A stretch of DNA of 64,000 bases from Dokdonella koreensis DS-123 (GTDB taxonomy: Bacteria; Pseudomonadota; Gammaproteobacteria; Xanthomonadales; Rhodanobacteraceae). Positions 8,743 to 18,585 of the stretch are shown here, piece by piece (the stretch's first letter is position 1; the number at the start of each line of letters is the position of its first letter). The translations under genes and the position numbers were made by a program. The DNA lies in the NCBI RefSeq assembly GCF_001632775.1, contig NZ_CP015249.1, positions 1,964,686-2,028,685 of the forward strand, given 5' to 3'. The notes under the pieces are model-generated. The model saw only the letters and a list, made by a program, of their open reading frames with translations. It was not told the DNA's origin and ran no database searches.

Positions 8743-11700
8743 ATGGGCGGCATGGCACCCCCGATAGATCCCGGGCGCCGCCGCTGGCGGCGCGTCCGGC
8801 GCGCCGTCGCGGCGACGCTGGCCACGATCGTCATTGCCCTGGGCGTGCTGGTCGGGATCGGCCAGCTGGTCGTGCCGTGGCTGGTACGCAACCCCGACCG
8901 GGTCGAGACCTGGCTGTCCGAGCGCATCCACCGGCCGGTGACGATCGGCCACATCGCCGCGCGCTGGGTCCGCGGCGGGCCGCAGCTGGTGCTCGAGAAC
9001 GTCCTGATCGGCCCGCGCGCGCCCGACCAGACGCCGCTGCGGCTCCAGCGCGCGGAGCTGGCACTGAACCTGTTCGCGCCGTTCCAGCGCAACCGCGCCT
9101 GGAACGAGTTCCGCCTGGCGGGCCTGGACCTCGCGCTGGAGCGCGATGCCGCCGGCCGCTGGCAGATGCACGGCTTCGACCTGGACGTGACCGCCACCAG
9201 CGACCCGCTCGGCGCGCTCGGCGTCCTGGTCCTGGTGGACCTGAAACTGCGGCTCGACGACGAGAAGCACGCGATCCACTGGCAGGTCGGCGCCAGCGAG
9301 CTGCGCGTGGTCAACCGCGGTGCCGAGCTGTACGTGCTCGGCAAGGTCCGCAGCCTCGACAACGAATCCACGCCGCTGGACCTCATCACCTCGATCCGGC
9401 GCGGCGAGGGGCGCGGCCGCCTCTACCTCTCCGGTGCCGACGTGGACCTCGGGCGCCTGCTGCGCGAGCAGTCCTATGCCGGCGCGCGCCTGCAATCCGG
9501 TCGCGGCAGCGTGCAGGCCTGGGCCGAGTGGGACGGCGGCCAGGTACTGGACCTGCGCACGCGCGTGGACCTGCGCGACCTGGCGCTCGCCGGTACCGCG
9601 CCCGGCCCGGCGCCGGGCGCCTCGCAGCCGCTGGCCGCCTTCGAACGGCTGGCGCTGGCCCTGCGCTGGCGCCGCGGCAGCGGCGAGGCCTGGGCGCTGG
9701 ACATCGCGGACTTCGCGTTGACGCAGGCCGGCCAGGCCTATCCGCCGATGCGGATCGGCGTCGACTACCAGGGGTCGCAGCCGCTGCGCTGGCGTGCCGG
9801 TGCCGACACGCTGGCGCTGGCGCCGCTGGCCCGTCTCACTGCCCTGGCCGACCGCCTGCCCGATGGCTTGCGCACCTGGCTGCGGGACGCGGCGCCGCGC
9901 GGCCGCATCGACGGCCTGGCGGTCCGCTACGACGCGCCCGACGACTACGCGCTGGAGGGACGCTTCGCCGAAGTCGGCTTCGTACCGGCCGGCAAGGCGC
10001 CCGGCATCGTGCGGCTGGACGGACAGGTCCGCGGCGATGCGCAGGCGGTCCTGATCGAGCTGCCGCTGCAGGCCGTCACCGCCGACTTCCCGGGCGTGTT
10101 CCGCTGGCCGCTCGCCTTCGGCGAATTCGGCGGCGACGTGCTGCTGCGGCCGGTCGAGGGTGGCTGGCGCCTGGAGACCGATCGCATCGGCTTCGAGGGC
10201 GAAGGCTACGGGGGCGAGCTGCGCGGCGGGATCGAGCTGCTGCGCGGCCGGCCGCGGCCGGTGCTCGACCTCTACGCCGCGGTCGCGCACGGCGAAGTGC
10301 AGGCCGCCAAGCGGTTCTGGCCGGTCAACGTGATGCCGCGGCCGGCGGTCGACTGGCTGGATCGCGCGCTCGTGGCCGGTCGTGTCGCCGGGGGGCGCGC
10401 CGTGTTCCGTGGCGACCTGGCGGAATGGCCGTTCGACACCTTCGGCGGCCGCTTCGAGGCGGTCGCCGAGATCGAGGATACGCAGCTGCAGTACCTGGGC
10501 GAGTGGCCGCGCGTGGAGGGGCTGAAGGCCACCGCGCGCTTCGTCAACGACGGCATGGAAGCCTCCGCCAGCGCCGGCACGTCGCTCGGCGCCAGCATCG
10601 GCAGCGCCGAGGCGCGCATCGCCGACTTCGGCGACGCGGCGCTGGAGCTGTCCGCCACCGGCCGTGGTACCGGCCGCAACCTGCTGGCGTTCGTGCGCGC
10701 CACGCCGATCGGCGCGCGCTATCGCGAGGCGTTGACCGGGCTGGCCATCGGCGGCAGCGGCGATTTCGATTTCAAGCTCGGCGTGCCGCTGAAGAAGGAC
10801 GCGCACGGCTTCTCGCTCGACGGTACGGTCGCGCTGGCCGGCGCGACCGTCACCCAGCCCGACTGGCGCGTGGACCTGACCGACGTCGGCGGTCGCGTCC
10901 GCTTCGACCAGGGTGGCCTGCAGGCCGACCGGCTGGCCGTCAAGACGCGCGGCCATGCCGGCACGCTGACGCTGGCGATCGGCGAGGCCACCGCGCCGGG
11001 CCAGGCGGTGCAGGCGCAGCTGCAGGCGCGCCTGCCGGCCGACGTGGTGTTCGCCGACGTGCCCGGCCTGGAAACGATCGTGGCCCGGATGGCGGGTACC
11101 TCGCTCTGGACGATCGCGGCGAGCGTCGCCGACGCGGCGAACGGCGTGCCGGGCCGCACGCAGCTGGTGGCCGAGACCGACCTGGTCGGCACCACGATCG
11201 ACCTGCCGGCGCCGCTGGCGAAGGGGGCCGACACCGCGCGGCCGCTGCGCATCGCGTTGCCGATGCCGTATGCCGGCGGCGACCTGCGCGTCACGCTCGG
11301 CGACGTGCTGACGATCGACGGCCGCCTGCCGTCCGCGACGGCCCCGCTGGCGCTGCGCCTGGATTTCGGCACCGGTACCGGCGGTGCGTTGCCGGACCGT
11401 GGCTTCGTGGTCGGCGGACGGGCGCCGGTGCTCGACCTGGGAGCCTGGGTCGGCTTTGCCGGCGGCTCGGCCGGCACCGGCGACTTCGAGCTGCGCGGCG
11501 CCGACGTGGCCGTCGACGACCTGCAACTGGGCACGCGCTCGATCGGCGCGACCGGCATCCGCATCGCGCGCAGCGAGGCGGCGATCGAACTGGGCTTTAC
11601 CGGCGCGGCGGTGCAGGGCGGCATCACGTTCCCGACGCGGGACCTGGCACGCGCCGGCGTGACCGTCCATCTGGACCGCCTGCACTGGCCCGAGTCTCCC

Positions 11701-12597
11701 GAAGAGGAGGACGAAAGCACGGTCAGCGACATCGCGCCCGGCGCGCTGCCGCCGCTGCACGTGTGGATCGGCGATCTGAAGATCGGCCGCGCCGTGCTCG
11801 GCCAGACGCGGCTGGAGAGCCGCCCGGTCGCCGGCGGCATGCGCATCGACCAGCTCGAGGCGAAGTCGCCGAACCTGCAGATGCACGCACAGGGCGACTG
11901 GACCGGTACCGAGGCCGACAACCGGTCGCGGCTGTCGATCGACCTGGCCTCGCACAACCTGGGACGGATGCTGGACGCGTTCGGCTATGCCGGGATCATC
12001 GACGGCGGCCAGACCACGGCCCGCATCGAGGCCGGCTGGGCCGGGCCGCCGACCGCCTTCGCGCTGGCGAAGCTGGACGGCACGCTGGCGATCACGGTCG
12101 GCGCCGGGCGCATCCTCGACGTGGAGCCCGGGGCCGGGCGCATCTTCGGCCTGCTGTCGCTGACCGAGATCCCGCGGCGGCTGAGCCTGGATTTTTCGGA
12201 TTTCTTCAAGTCGGGCTTCAGCTTCAACGCGATCACCGGCACGTTCAAGCTGACCACCGGCAATGCGGCGACCGACGACCTGCAGATCAAGGGGCCGGCG
12301 GCCGACATCCGGATCACCGGCCGCACCGGCCTGCAGAGCAAGGACTACGACCAGCGGATGGTGGTCACGCCGCATGCGGGTGCCACCTTGCCGGTGGTCG
12401 GCGCGATCGCCGGCGGCCCGGTCGGCGCCGCGGCCGGCCTGGTCATGCAGGGCTTGTTCAACAAGCAGATCAACGCCGTCGCGCGCGCCACCTACCAGGT
12501 CACCGGCCCGTGGGAGAAGCCCCAGATCACGTTGCTTTCGCGCGAGCAGGGGCGGGCCGGCAGGGGCGCCCGCGCGCCGGAGCCGCCCGCCCGCTGA
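8743..12597 (+). CDS. yhdP: YhdP-family AsmA-like lipid transport protein
   Basis: A 1284-residue protein of the YhdP (TIGR02099) family, within the usual 1250-1290. An N-terminal basic stretch and one membrane segment (about residues 24-46) anchor it in the inner membrane. The rest is a long periplasmic, beta-rich repeat region of AsmA/TamB type. The C-terminal DUF3971/AsmA2 end has GAGRILDVEPGAGRIFGLLSL and DFSDFFKSGFSF, which are highly conserved. In E. coli YhdP, TamB and YdbH move phospholipid between membranes. Placement 9 bp after rng and before tldD is the classic rng-yhdP-tldD order. Confidence 0.93.
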   Translation: MGGMAPPIDPGRRRWRRVRRAVAATLATIVIALGVLVGIGQLVVPWLVRNPDRVETWLSERIHRPVTIGHIAARWVRGGPQLVLENVLIGPRAPDQTPLRLQRAELALNLFAPFQRNRAWNEFRLAGLDLALERDAAGRWQMHGFDLDVTATSDPLGALGVLVLVDLKLRLDDEKHAIHWQVGASELRVVNRGAELYVLGKVRSLDNESTPLDLITSIRRGEGRGRLYLSGADVDLGRLLREQSYAGARLQSGRGSVQAWAEWDGGQVLDLRTRVDLRDLALAGTAPGPAPGASQPLAAFERLALALRWRRGSGEAWALDIADFALTQAGQAYPPMRIGVDYQGSQPLRWRAGADTLALAPLARLTALADRLPDGLRTWLRDAAPRGRIDGLAVRYDAPDDYALEGRFAEVGFVPAGKAPGIVRLDGQVRGDAQAVLIELPLQAVTADFPGVFRWPLAFGEFGGDVLLRPVEGGWRLETDRIGFEGEGYGGELRGGIELLRGRPRPVLDLYAAVAHGEVQAAKRFWPVNVMPRPAVDWLDRALVAGRVAGGRAVFRGDLAEWPFDTFGGRFEAVAEIEDTQLQYLGEWPRVEGLKATARFVNDGMEASASAGTSLGASIGSAEARIADFGDAALELSATGRGTGRNLLAFVRATPIGARYREALTGLAIGGSGDFDFKLGVPLKKDAHGFSLDGTVALAGATVTQPDWRVDLTDVGGRVRFDQGGLQADRLAVKTRGHAGTLTLAIGEATAPGQAVQAQLQARLPADVVFADVPGLETIVARMAGTSLWTIAASVADAANGVPGRTQLVAETDLVGTTIDLPAPLAKGADTARPLRIALPMPYAGGDLRVTLGDVLTIDGRLPSATAPLALRLDFGTGTGGALPDRGFVVGGRAPVLDLGAWVGFAGGSAGTGDFELRGADVAVDDLQLGTRSIGATGIRIARSEAAIELGFTGAAVQGGITFPTRDLARAGVTVHLDRLHWPESPEEEDESTVSDIAPGALPPLHVWIGDLKIGRAVLGQTRLESRPVAGGMRIDQLEAKSPNLQMHAQGDWTGTEADNRSRLSIDLASHNLGRMLDAFGYAGIIDGGQTTARIEAGWAGPPTAFALAKLDGTLAITVGAGRILDVEPGAGRIFGLLSLTEIPRRLSLDFSDFFKSGFSFNAITGTFKLTTGNAATDDLQIKGPAADIRITGRTGLQSKDYDQRMVVTPHAGATLPVVGAIAGGPVGAAAGLVMQGLFNKQINAVARATYQVTGPWEKPQITLLSREQGRAGRGARAPEPPAR

Positions 12598-12671
12598 ACG
12601 GGGGTCCGCGCTTGCGACCGGGCGGTGGCGCCCCCATCATTCGGGACTGATCCGTTCAGCAAGACTCCCCG

Positions 12672-14114
12672 ATGACCTCATTGATCGCCCAGGCCGAGCA
12701 GCGGCTGCTGCGGCCCGGCGGGCTTTCTGCCGCCGATCTCGAACCCGTCTTCGCGCGCCTGATGGCGCCGTCGGTCGATGCGGCGGACCTGTATTTCCAG
12801 CACTCGCGCAGCGAGTCCTGGCTGCTCGAGGACGGCATCGTCAAGGAGGGCAGCCACAGCATCGAGCAGGGCGTGGGCGTGCGCGCCGTGGCCGGCGAGA
12901 AGACCGGCTTCGCCTACTCCGACGAGATCGTGCTGCCGTCCCTGCTGCAGGCGGCGGGCTCGGCGCGCGCGATCGCCAAGGCCGGCAGCAACGGCAGCGG
13001 CCGCCCGCTGGCGCTGGCCAGCGCCGCCGCGCTGTATCCGGCGATCGACCCGATCGACACGCTGTCGAGCGAGGCCAAGGTGCGGCTGCTGCGCGAGATC
13101 GACGGCTTCACGCGGGCACTCGATCCGCGCGTACAGCAGGTGATCGTCAGCCTTTCCGCCGGCGTGGACACCGTTCTGATCGCCGGCTCCGACGGCACGC
13201 TGGCCGCCGACGTGCGGCCGCTGGTGCGCATGAACGTCCAGGTGATCGCCGAGCAGAACGGCCGGCGCGAATCGGGCAGCGGCGGCGGCGGCGGGCGCTA
13301 CGGCTTCGACGAGCTGCTCGCCGACGGCCGCGCGCACGCGTTCGCCCGCGAGGCGGTGCGCACCGCCCTGGTCAACCTCGAGGCCGTCGACGCGCCGGCC
13401 GGCACGATGACCGTCGTGCTCGGCCCCGGCTGGCCGGGCGTGCTGCTGCACGAGGCGATCGGCCACGGCCTGGAAGGCGACTTCAACCGCAAGGAAACCT
13501 CGGCCTTCGCCGGCCGCATCGGCGAGCGCGTCGCGGCCGCCGGCGTGACCGTCGTCGACGACGGCACCCTGGCCGGCCGGCGCGGTTCGCTCAGCATCGA
13601 CGACGAAGGCACGCCGACCCGCTGCACCACGCTGATCGAGAACGGCATCCTCAAGGGCTACATGCAGGACAAGGCCAATGCGCGCCTGATGAAGGCGGCG
13701 CCGACCGGCAACGGCCGGCGCGAGTCGTTCGCGCACCTGCCGATGCCGCGGATGACCAACACCTACATGCTGCCCGGCACGCTGGCGCCGGAAGAGATCA
13801 TCGGCTCGGTCAAGCGCGGCCTCTACGCGGTCAACTTCGGCGGTGGCCAGGTCGACATCACCAACGGCAAGTTCGTGTTCTCCGCCAGCGAGGCCTACCT
13901 GATCGAGAACGGCCGCGTGACGCGTCCGGTCAAGGGCGCGACCCTGGTCGGCTCCGGCCCGGACGTGCTGACGCGCGTGTCGATGATCGGCAACGACCTG
14001 GCGCTCGACGAGGGCGTCGGCGTCTGCGGCAAGGACGGCCAGAGCGTGCCGGTCGGTGTCGGCCAGCCGACGCTGAAGATCGACGCGATGACGGTCGGCG
14101 GCACCGCCGCATGA
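12672..14114 (+). CDS. tldD: TldD metalloprotease subunit
   Basis: A 480-residue TldD (E. coli 481). With TldE/PmbA it forms a zinc protease that degrades unfolded peptides, matures microcin B17 and acts on CcdA antitoxin. The zinc signature [11 protein letters not shown] is intact (His260, Glu261, His265), with the downstream cysteine region [15 protein letters not shown] near the C-terminus. The ATG at 12672 yields the conserved [13 protein letters not shown] start. Its partner gene pmbA lies nearby beyond the divergent darP, so the two subunits are physically clustered, unlike in E. coli. Confidence 0.95.
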   Translation: MTSLIAQAEQRLLRPGGLSAADLEPVFARLMAPSVDAADLYFQHSRSESWLLEDGIVKEGSHSIEQGVGVRAVAGEKTGFAYSDEIVLPSLLQAAGSARAIAKAGSNGSGRPLALASAAALYPAIDPIDTLSSEAKVRLLREIDGFTRALDPRVQQVIVSLSAGVDTVLIAGSDGTLAADVRPLVRMNVQVIAEQNGRRESGSGGGGGRYGFDELLADGRAHAFAREAVRTALVNLEAVDAPAGTMTVVLGPGWPGVLLHEAIGHGLEGDFNRKETSAFAGRIGERVAAAGVTVVDDGTLAGRRGSLSIDDEGTPTRCTTLIENGILKGYMQDKANARLMKAAPTGNGRRESFAHLPMPRMTNTYMLPGTLAPEEIIGSVKRGLYAVNFGGGQVDITNGKFVFSASEAYLIENGRVTRPVKGATLVGSGPDVLTRVSMIGNDLALDEGVGVCGKDGQSVPVGVGQPTLKIDAMTVGGTAA

Positions 14115-14128
14115 GCCGTGCCGGTCAA

Positions 14129-14158
14129 CCGCACGCGCGCGGTTCGCGCGGCGTGCGG
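14129..14158. terminator. Bidirectional terminator-like hairpin between tldD and darP
   Basis: A 13-bp GC stem (14129-14141 with 14145-14158) with one bulged G and a 3-base GTT loop sits between the convergent tldD and darP. There is no T-run on either side, so function as an intrinsic terminator is inferred from position and stem strength only. Confidence 0.45.
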
Positions 14159-14167
14159 CGCGGGCCT

Positions 14168-14695
14168 TCAGGCCGCCGGGCCGGCGTCCAGGTGGGCGCG
14201 CAGCAGGCGGAACAGCTCGCGCGCCGCGCGCGGCGGCTTGGCGCGCTCGGCTTCGAGCCGGGCCTGCCGGATCAAGGCGCGCAGCTGCTGGCGGTCGCCG
14301 CCCGGATGCCGTTCGAGCAGGGCGTCCAGCGCCGGATCGCCTTCGGCGACGAGGCGGTCGCGCCAAGCTTCCAGCTGGTGCAGCAGCGCGGTTTCGCGAT
14401 GTGCGGACTGGCGGTCGTGGTCGAGCAGGCGGCGAATCGCCTCGAGCGCCTCCTCGTCGAGCCGCCGCAGGTGCTTGGCCAGGTACTGCGTCTGCCGCTT
14501 GCGGGCGCCGTGCGAAGGCGTCGCGCGGGTGCGCTCGACCTCGCCGCGGACGTCCTCGGGCAGCGGCAGCCGGTCGAGCTGGGCGTCTGAAAGCGCAGCC
14601 AGCGCCGTCGCCAGTTTCAATACATCCAGGGCCTCGCGCCGCAGCTGGCTGCGACTCGGGCCCGCATACTCATCGGTAACGTCGTGGTCGATCAT
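14168..14695 (-). CDS. darP: DarP (YjgA) ribosome-associated protein
   Basis: A 175-residue protein of the DUF615/YjgA family, now called DarP, a late-stage 50S subunit assembly factor. It is almost wholly alpha-helical and highly charged. Characteristic segments are SRSQLRREALDVLKLA, LPLPEDVRGEV, and ARKRQTQYLAKHLRR (about residues 65-79). Length agrees with the family (about 170-185). It is divergent from pmbA with only 14 bp between start codons, so the two share one promoter region, and it is convergent with tldD. The same yjgA-pmbA pairing is seen in E. coli and many relatives. Confidence 0.93.
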   Translation of the reverse strand: MIDHDVTDEYAGPSRSQLRREALDVLKLATALAALSDAQLDRLPLPEDVRGEVERTRATPSHGARKRQTQYLAKHLRRLDEEALEAIRRLLDHDRQSAHRETALLHQLEAWRDRLVAEGDPALDALLERHPGGDRQQLRALIRQARLEAERAKPPRAARELFRLLRAHLDAGPAA

Positions 14696-14709
14696 CGGAA
14701 AATCATAAC

Positions 14710-16068
14710 GTGAACGCAGCGCTCACCCCTAGAAACGATACCAGCCAGGACGAGCTGGCCCGGCTCGCCGAGGTCTGCCAGGACGTGCTGCGCCGCTGCC
14801 GGTCGGCCGGCGCCAGCGAGGCGGAAGTGGCCGCCAGCATCGATACCGGCCTGGATGTCGGCGTCCGCCTGGGCGAGGTCGAGACGATCACGCGCACGCG
14901 CGATCGCGGCGTGTCGCTGACCGTGCTGTTCGGCAAGCGCAAGGGCTCGGCCAGCACCGCCGATCTCGACCCGGAGTCGATCGCGCGGACCGTCGAGCAC
15001 GCCTGCGCGATCGCCCGCCATACCGAAGAGGACCCCTGCAACGGCCTGGCCGACCCGGCGCTCTACGCGCGCGAGTTTCCGGACCTGGACCTGTGGCACC
15101 CCTGGGCGATCGACGCCGAGCAGGCGATCGAGCTCGGCCTGCGCATCGAGGCGGCCGGGCGCGGCCACGATCCGCGCATCAGCAATTCCGAAGGCGCCGC
15201 GGTGCAGGTCGGCGAGTCGGTGCTGGCCAATGCCAATTCGGCCGGCTTCGCCGGCGTCGAGCGCAGTACCCGCCACCTGCTGTCGTGCGCGCTGATCGCC
15301 GAGGATGCGCAGGGCATGCAGCAGAACTACTGGTACGACGCGGTACGCTCGGCCACCGATTTCACCGATCCGGAAACGATCGGCCGCCGTGCCGCCGAGC
15401 GCACGGTCGCGCGTCTCGACGCGCGCCGGCTCTCGACGCGGCAGTGCCCGGTCCTGTTCGTGCCCGAGGTGGCGCGCGGCCTGATCGGCCACTTCCTGTC
15501 GGCGGTCAGCGGCGGTGCGCTGTACCGGCGCGCGAGCTTCCTCGTCGATCACCTGGGCCGGCCGGTGTTCCCCGGTTTCGTCCAGATGACCGAGCGGCCG
15601 CGCCTGCCGCGCGGGCACGGCTCGAGCGTGTTCGATGCCGAAGGCGTCGCCACGCGCGACGCCGACCTCGTACGCGACGGCGTGCTGCAGCGCTACATCC
15701 TCGGCAGCTACTCGGCGCGCAAGCTCGGCCTGGCGACCACCGCCAACGCCGGTGGCATCCACAACCTCGTCGTCACCCCCGGCGCGGACGACTTCGCCGC
15801 GCTGCTGCGGCGCATGGGTACCGGCCTGGTCGTCACCGAGGTGATGGGGCAGGGCGTGTCGCTGATCACCGGCGACTACTCGCGCGGCGCGTCGGGCTTC
15901 TGGGTCGAGAACGGCGAGATCGCCTACCCGGTCGAGGAGATCACGATCGCCTCGAACCTGCGCGAGATGTTCGCCGGCATCGTCGCGATCGGCCGCGACG
16001 TCGATCCGCGCTCGCACCTGCTGACCGGCTCGATCCTGCTCGAGCGGATGACGATCGCGGGCGAGTAG
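14710..16068 (+). CDS. pmbA: TldE/PmbA metalloprotease partner
   Basis: A 452-residue TldE/PmbA (E. coli 450), the non-zinc partner that builds the active TldD/TldE chamber. It lacks the HExxxH motif of TldD, as expected, and carries the family's DVGVRLGEVETITRTRDRG N-terminal strand region. The C-terminal half contains GFWVENGEIAYPVEEITIAS, the segment most conserved in the family. The GTG/ATG start region is crowded: the gene begins 14 bp from darP on the other strand. The ORF is uninterrupted. Confidence 0.95.
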   Translation: MNAALTPRNDTSQDELARLAEVCQDVLRRCRSAGASEAEVAASIDTGLDVGVRLGEVETITRTRDRGVSLTVLFGKRKGSASTADLDPESIARTVEHACAIARHTEEDPCNGLADPALYAREFPDLDLWHPWAIDAEQAIELGLRIEAAGRGHDPRISNSEGAAVQVGESVLANANSAGFAGVERSTRHLLSCALIAEDAQGMQQNYWYDAVRSATDFTDPETIGRRAAERTVARLDARRLSTRQCPVLFVPEVARGLIGHFLSAVSGGALYRRASFLVDHLGRPVFPGFVQMTERPRLPRGHGSSVFDAEGVATRDADLVRDGVLQRYILGSYSARKLGLATTANAGGIHNLVVTPGADDFAALLRRMGTGLVVTEVMGQGVSLITGDYSRGASGFWVENGEIAYPVEEITIASNLREMFAGIVAIGRDVDPRSHLLTGSILLERMTIAGE

Positions 16069-16259
16069 CGGCACGGCCGTCGGCAGTAGGGCCCTGGCGG
16101 CCGCGCATGCGCGCGCGCCGTCCGCACGGTGCCGCCCGTGCCGCCGTCGCGGCCAGGGTATCCGCGCGCTGAACGGCCGGGCCCGGGCATGACTGCGCGC
16201 CCTTGACGCCCCGGGCGCTGAAATCCACCGTGGAACCTCCTTCAACGAGGAGTGCCGTG

Positions 16260-16655
16260 ATGACGGAAGACCCGACCATTTCCCCGCCGACCACGCTCAG
16301 CAACGACGAGCGGACCTGGGCGCTGCTCGGCCACCTGTCGGCGTTCAGCGCGTTCTTCACCGCCGGCTTCGGCTGCGTGCTCGGGCCGCTGGTGGTCTGG
16401 CTGGTCAAGCGCGACACGCTGCCGTTCGCCGCCGACCAGGCGCGCGAGGCGCTCAACTTCAACCTGACCGCGCTGATGATCTGGATCGGCCTGTGGATCA
16501 TCACGATCGGCACGTTCGGCATCGGCATCTTCCTGACGCTGCCGCTCGGCCTGGTGCTGCTGGCGGTCTGGATCGTGCTGACGATCGTCGCCGCGATCAA
16601 CGCCAACAACGGCCAGACGTACCGCTATCCGCTGACGCTGCGCCTGATCAAGTAA
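16260..16655 (+). CDS. DUF4870 small membrane protein
   Basis: A 131-residue DUF4870 (Tic20-like fold) protein of unknown function. After a short polar N-terminus (MTEDPTISPPTTLSNDERTW) come three hydrophobic segments. The family motif ADQAREALNFNLTALMIW lies in the middle, followed by GIGIFLTLPLGLVLLAVWIVLTIVAAI and the end NGQTYRYPLTLRLI. I chose the ATG at 16260, preceded by ACGAGGAG with good spacing. Upstream in-frame codons give a non-conserved extension. It stands alone and converges on recN. Confidence 0.85.
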   Translation: MTEDPTISPPTTLSNDERTWALLGHLSAFSAFFTAGFGCVLGPLVVWLVKRDTLPFAADQAREALNFNLTALMIWIGLWIITIGTFGIGIFLTLPLGLVLLAVWIVLTIVAAINANNGQTYRYPLTLRLIK

Positions 16656-16661
16656 GCCCCG

Positions 16662-16688
16662 GCCGGGGCCGGCGTCGCCGGCTCCGGC
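16662..16688. terminator. Bidirectional terminator-like hairpin before recN end
   Basis: A 12-bp GC stem with one G-T pair (16662-16673 with 16677-16688) and a 3-base loop lies between the convergent DUF4870 gene and recN. No T-run is present on either strand. Confidence 0.45.
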
Positions 16689-16692
16689 GCGA

Positions 16693-18366
16693 TCAGCCGG
16701 CCTGGCGCGCGCTGTCGAGCATCTGCCGTGCGTGCGCCAGCGTCTGGCGCGTGATCTCGATGCCGCCGAGCATGCGCGCGACCTCGTCGCGGCGCGCGCC
16801 TTCGTCGAGGCCCTCGATGCGGACGGTCGTCGACGCCGCGTCGCTGGACTTGGCCACGCGCAGGTGCTGGTGTCCCTGGGCCGCGACCTGCGGCAGGTGC
16901 GTCACGCACAGCACCTGGCAGCGTGCGGCCAGGCGGCGCAGCTTCTGGCCGACGATCTCCGCCACCGCGCCGCCGACACCCGAATCGACCTCGTCGAAGA
17001 CCATCGTGCCGGTCGCGTCGGCGCCGAGCGCGGCGACCTCGATCGCCAGGCCGATCCGCGACAGCTCGCCGCCGGAGGCGACCTTGCGCAGCGGGCGCGG
17101 CGGCTGGCCGGGATTGGTACTGACCAGGAACTCGCAGCGCTCGCGGCCGGCGGCGGCCGGTTCGGCGCCGTCGTCGGGTTCGAGCGCGGCCTCGAAGCGG
17201 CCGGCCATGCCCAGTTCGGTCATCAGGGCGGTGACGGCCTCGCCGAGCCGGGCGGCAGTCGCCGCGCGGGCGCCGGAGAGCACCGTGGCCGCCGCGGCAT
17301 AGCCGGTCTCGACCCGCGCGGCTTCGGCGCGCAGGCGCTCCAGCTCGGTGCCGGCGCCGCGCAGGGTTTCCAGTTCCTCGCGCAACGTGTCGGCGAGGGC
17401 CTTGAGTTCGCCCATCGGACGGCGGTGCTTGCGCGAAAGCTCGTGCAGCCGGGCGAGCTGCGCCTCGGTCTCGGCGAGGCGCTCCGGATCGAGGTCCAGC
17501 GCGTCCTGGTAGCGCGCCAGCGTGTCGCCGGCCTCGTCGACCTGGATGCGCGCCGCCTCGAGCAGCTCGACCAGCGCGGCCAGGCGCGGGTCCAGTTCGG
17601 CCAGGCGCTGGCTGTCGGCATGGGTGCGCGCGACCAGGCGCGCCAGCGCGAACTCGCCGTCGCCGTCGAGGCGCTCGGCCAGGCCCGCGCAGCCCTGCAC
17701 CAACTGGCCGGCATTGGCGAGGCGGCGGTGGGTATCCTCCAGCGCGGCGAACGCGTCGGCGTCGAGCGCATGCCGCTCCAGCTCGTCCACCTGGTGCGCC
17801 AGCCACTCGATCCGCTCGCCGTGGTCGGCGCCGCCGGTCAGCGTGGCGATGCGGCCCTGCACCGTGCGCCAGGCCTGCGCCAGGCGCGCCACCTCGCCGC
17901 GTGCGTCGGCGTGGCCGCCGAAGGTATCGAGCAGGTCGAGCTGGGCGCCGCGATCGAGCAGGGTCTGGTGCTCGTGCTGGCCGTGGATCTCGATCAGGCG
18001 CTCGCCGAGCGCCTTGAGCTGGGTCAGCGCCACCGGCCGCCCGTTGATCCAGGCGCGCGAGCTGCCTTCGCTGCGGATCACGCGCCGCAGCTGGCAGGCG
18101 CCTTCGTCGTCGAGGTCCTCCTCGCGCAGCCAGGCGAGCAAGTCGGCGCGGTCGCCGATCGCGAACCGGGCCGAAAGCTCGGCCCGGTCGCAGCCGTGGC
18201 GGACCATGCCGCTGTCGCCGCGGCCGCCGGCCAGCAGCAGCAGGGCATCGACGATCAGCGACTTGCCGGCACCGGTCTCGCCGGTCACGACGGTCAGGCC
18301 CTGGCCGAACGTGATCTCGGCGTTCTGGACGATCGCGAAATCCTTGACGTACAGGGTTTCCAGCAT
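16693..18366 (-). CDS. recN: DNA repair protein RecN
   Basis: A 557-residue SMC-like ATPase (E. coli 553) that acts in double-strand break repair. Walker A is GETGAGKS (about residues 30-37), with the N-terminal KDFAIVQNAEITFG core. A long central coiled-coil rich in Leu/Arg/Glu follows, then the signature FLVSTNPGQPPRPLRKVASGGELSRI and the Walker B/D region VFDEVDSGVGG. The LCVTHLPQVAAQ end is intact. The ATG at 18366 gives the conserved MLETLYVKDFAI. A longer frame starting at 18459 adds no conserved sequence. A GATAAT -10-like element lies at 18406-18411 on its strand. I see no obvious LexA box. Confidence 0.95.
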   Translation of the reverse strand: MLETLYVKDFAIVQNAEITFGQGLTVVTGETGAGKSLIVDALLLLAGGRGDSGMVRHGCDRAELSARFAIGDRADLLAWLREEDLDDEGACQLRRVIRSEGSSRAWINGRPVALTQLKALGERLIEIHGQHEHQTLLDRGAQLDLLDTFGGHADARGEVARLAQAWRTVQGRIATLTGGADHGERIEWLAHQVDELERHALDADAFAALEDTHRRLANAGQLVQGCAGLAERLDGDGEFALARLVARTHADSQRLAELDPRLAALVELLEAARIQVDEAGDTLARYQDALDLDPERLAETEAQLARLHELSRKHRRPMGELKALADTLREELETLRGAGTELERLRAEAARVETGYAAAATVLSGARAATAARLGEAVTALMTELGMAGRFEAALEPDDGAEPAAAGRERCEFLVSTNPGQPPRPLRKVASGGELSRIGLAIEVAALGADATGTMVFDEVDSGVGGAVAEIVGQKLRRLAARCQVLCVTHLPQVAAQGHQHLRVAKSSDAASTTVRIEGLDEGARRDEVARMLGGIEITRQTLAHARQMLDSARQAG

Positions 18367-18585
18367 GGCGCAGGGCTTGGGCGTGACGGTGGCGGCGGGT
18401 AGCGGATTATCGTTGCCGGCGATGGCAATGAACAGGACGCTAGCGCGATCGCGTCGCACCGGCTGATACGCGCCGGCCGGGGCGACGGGGCCGGCCGGGC
18501 CGACGCGGAAGGGGGTGGCCCTTGAACCGGGGGCAGCCGCTTGTTAGCGTGCAGGCCGCCGGTTGACCGGTTTTCCGCTGGTTCG

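Noticed and set aside
7243-12375. A 1710-codon open frame on the minus strand opposite rng and yhdP
   Set aside because: It is the antisense shadow of GC-rich coding sequence, with low-complexity Arg/Ala/Gly/Gln/His composition and no recognisable domain. rng and yhdP on the plus strand are clear.
18519-18546. A sigma-32 promoter before hrcA (CCCTTGAA then CCGCTTGT)
   Set aside because: The spacer is only about 9-10 bp and the -10 half is a poor match, unlike the element before dnaK.
18367-18585. A LexA operator for recN or a CIRCE element for hrcA
   Set aside because: No CTGT-N8-ACAG, TTAGT-type, or TTAGCACTC inverted repeat is visible.
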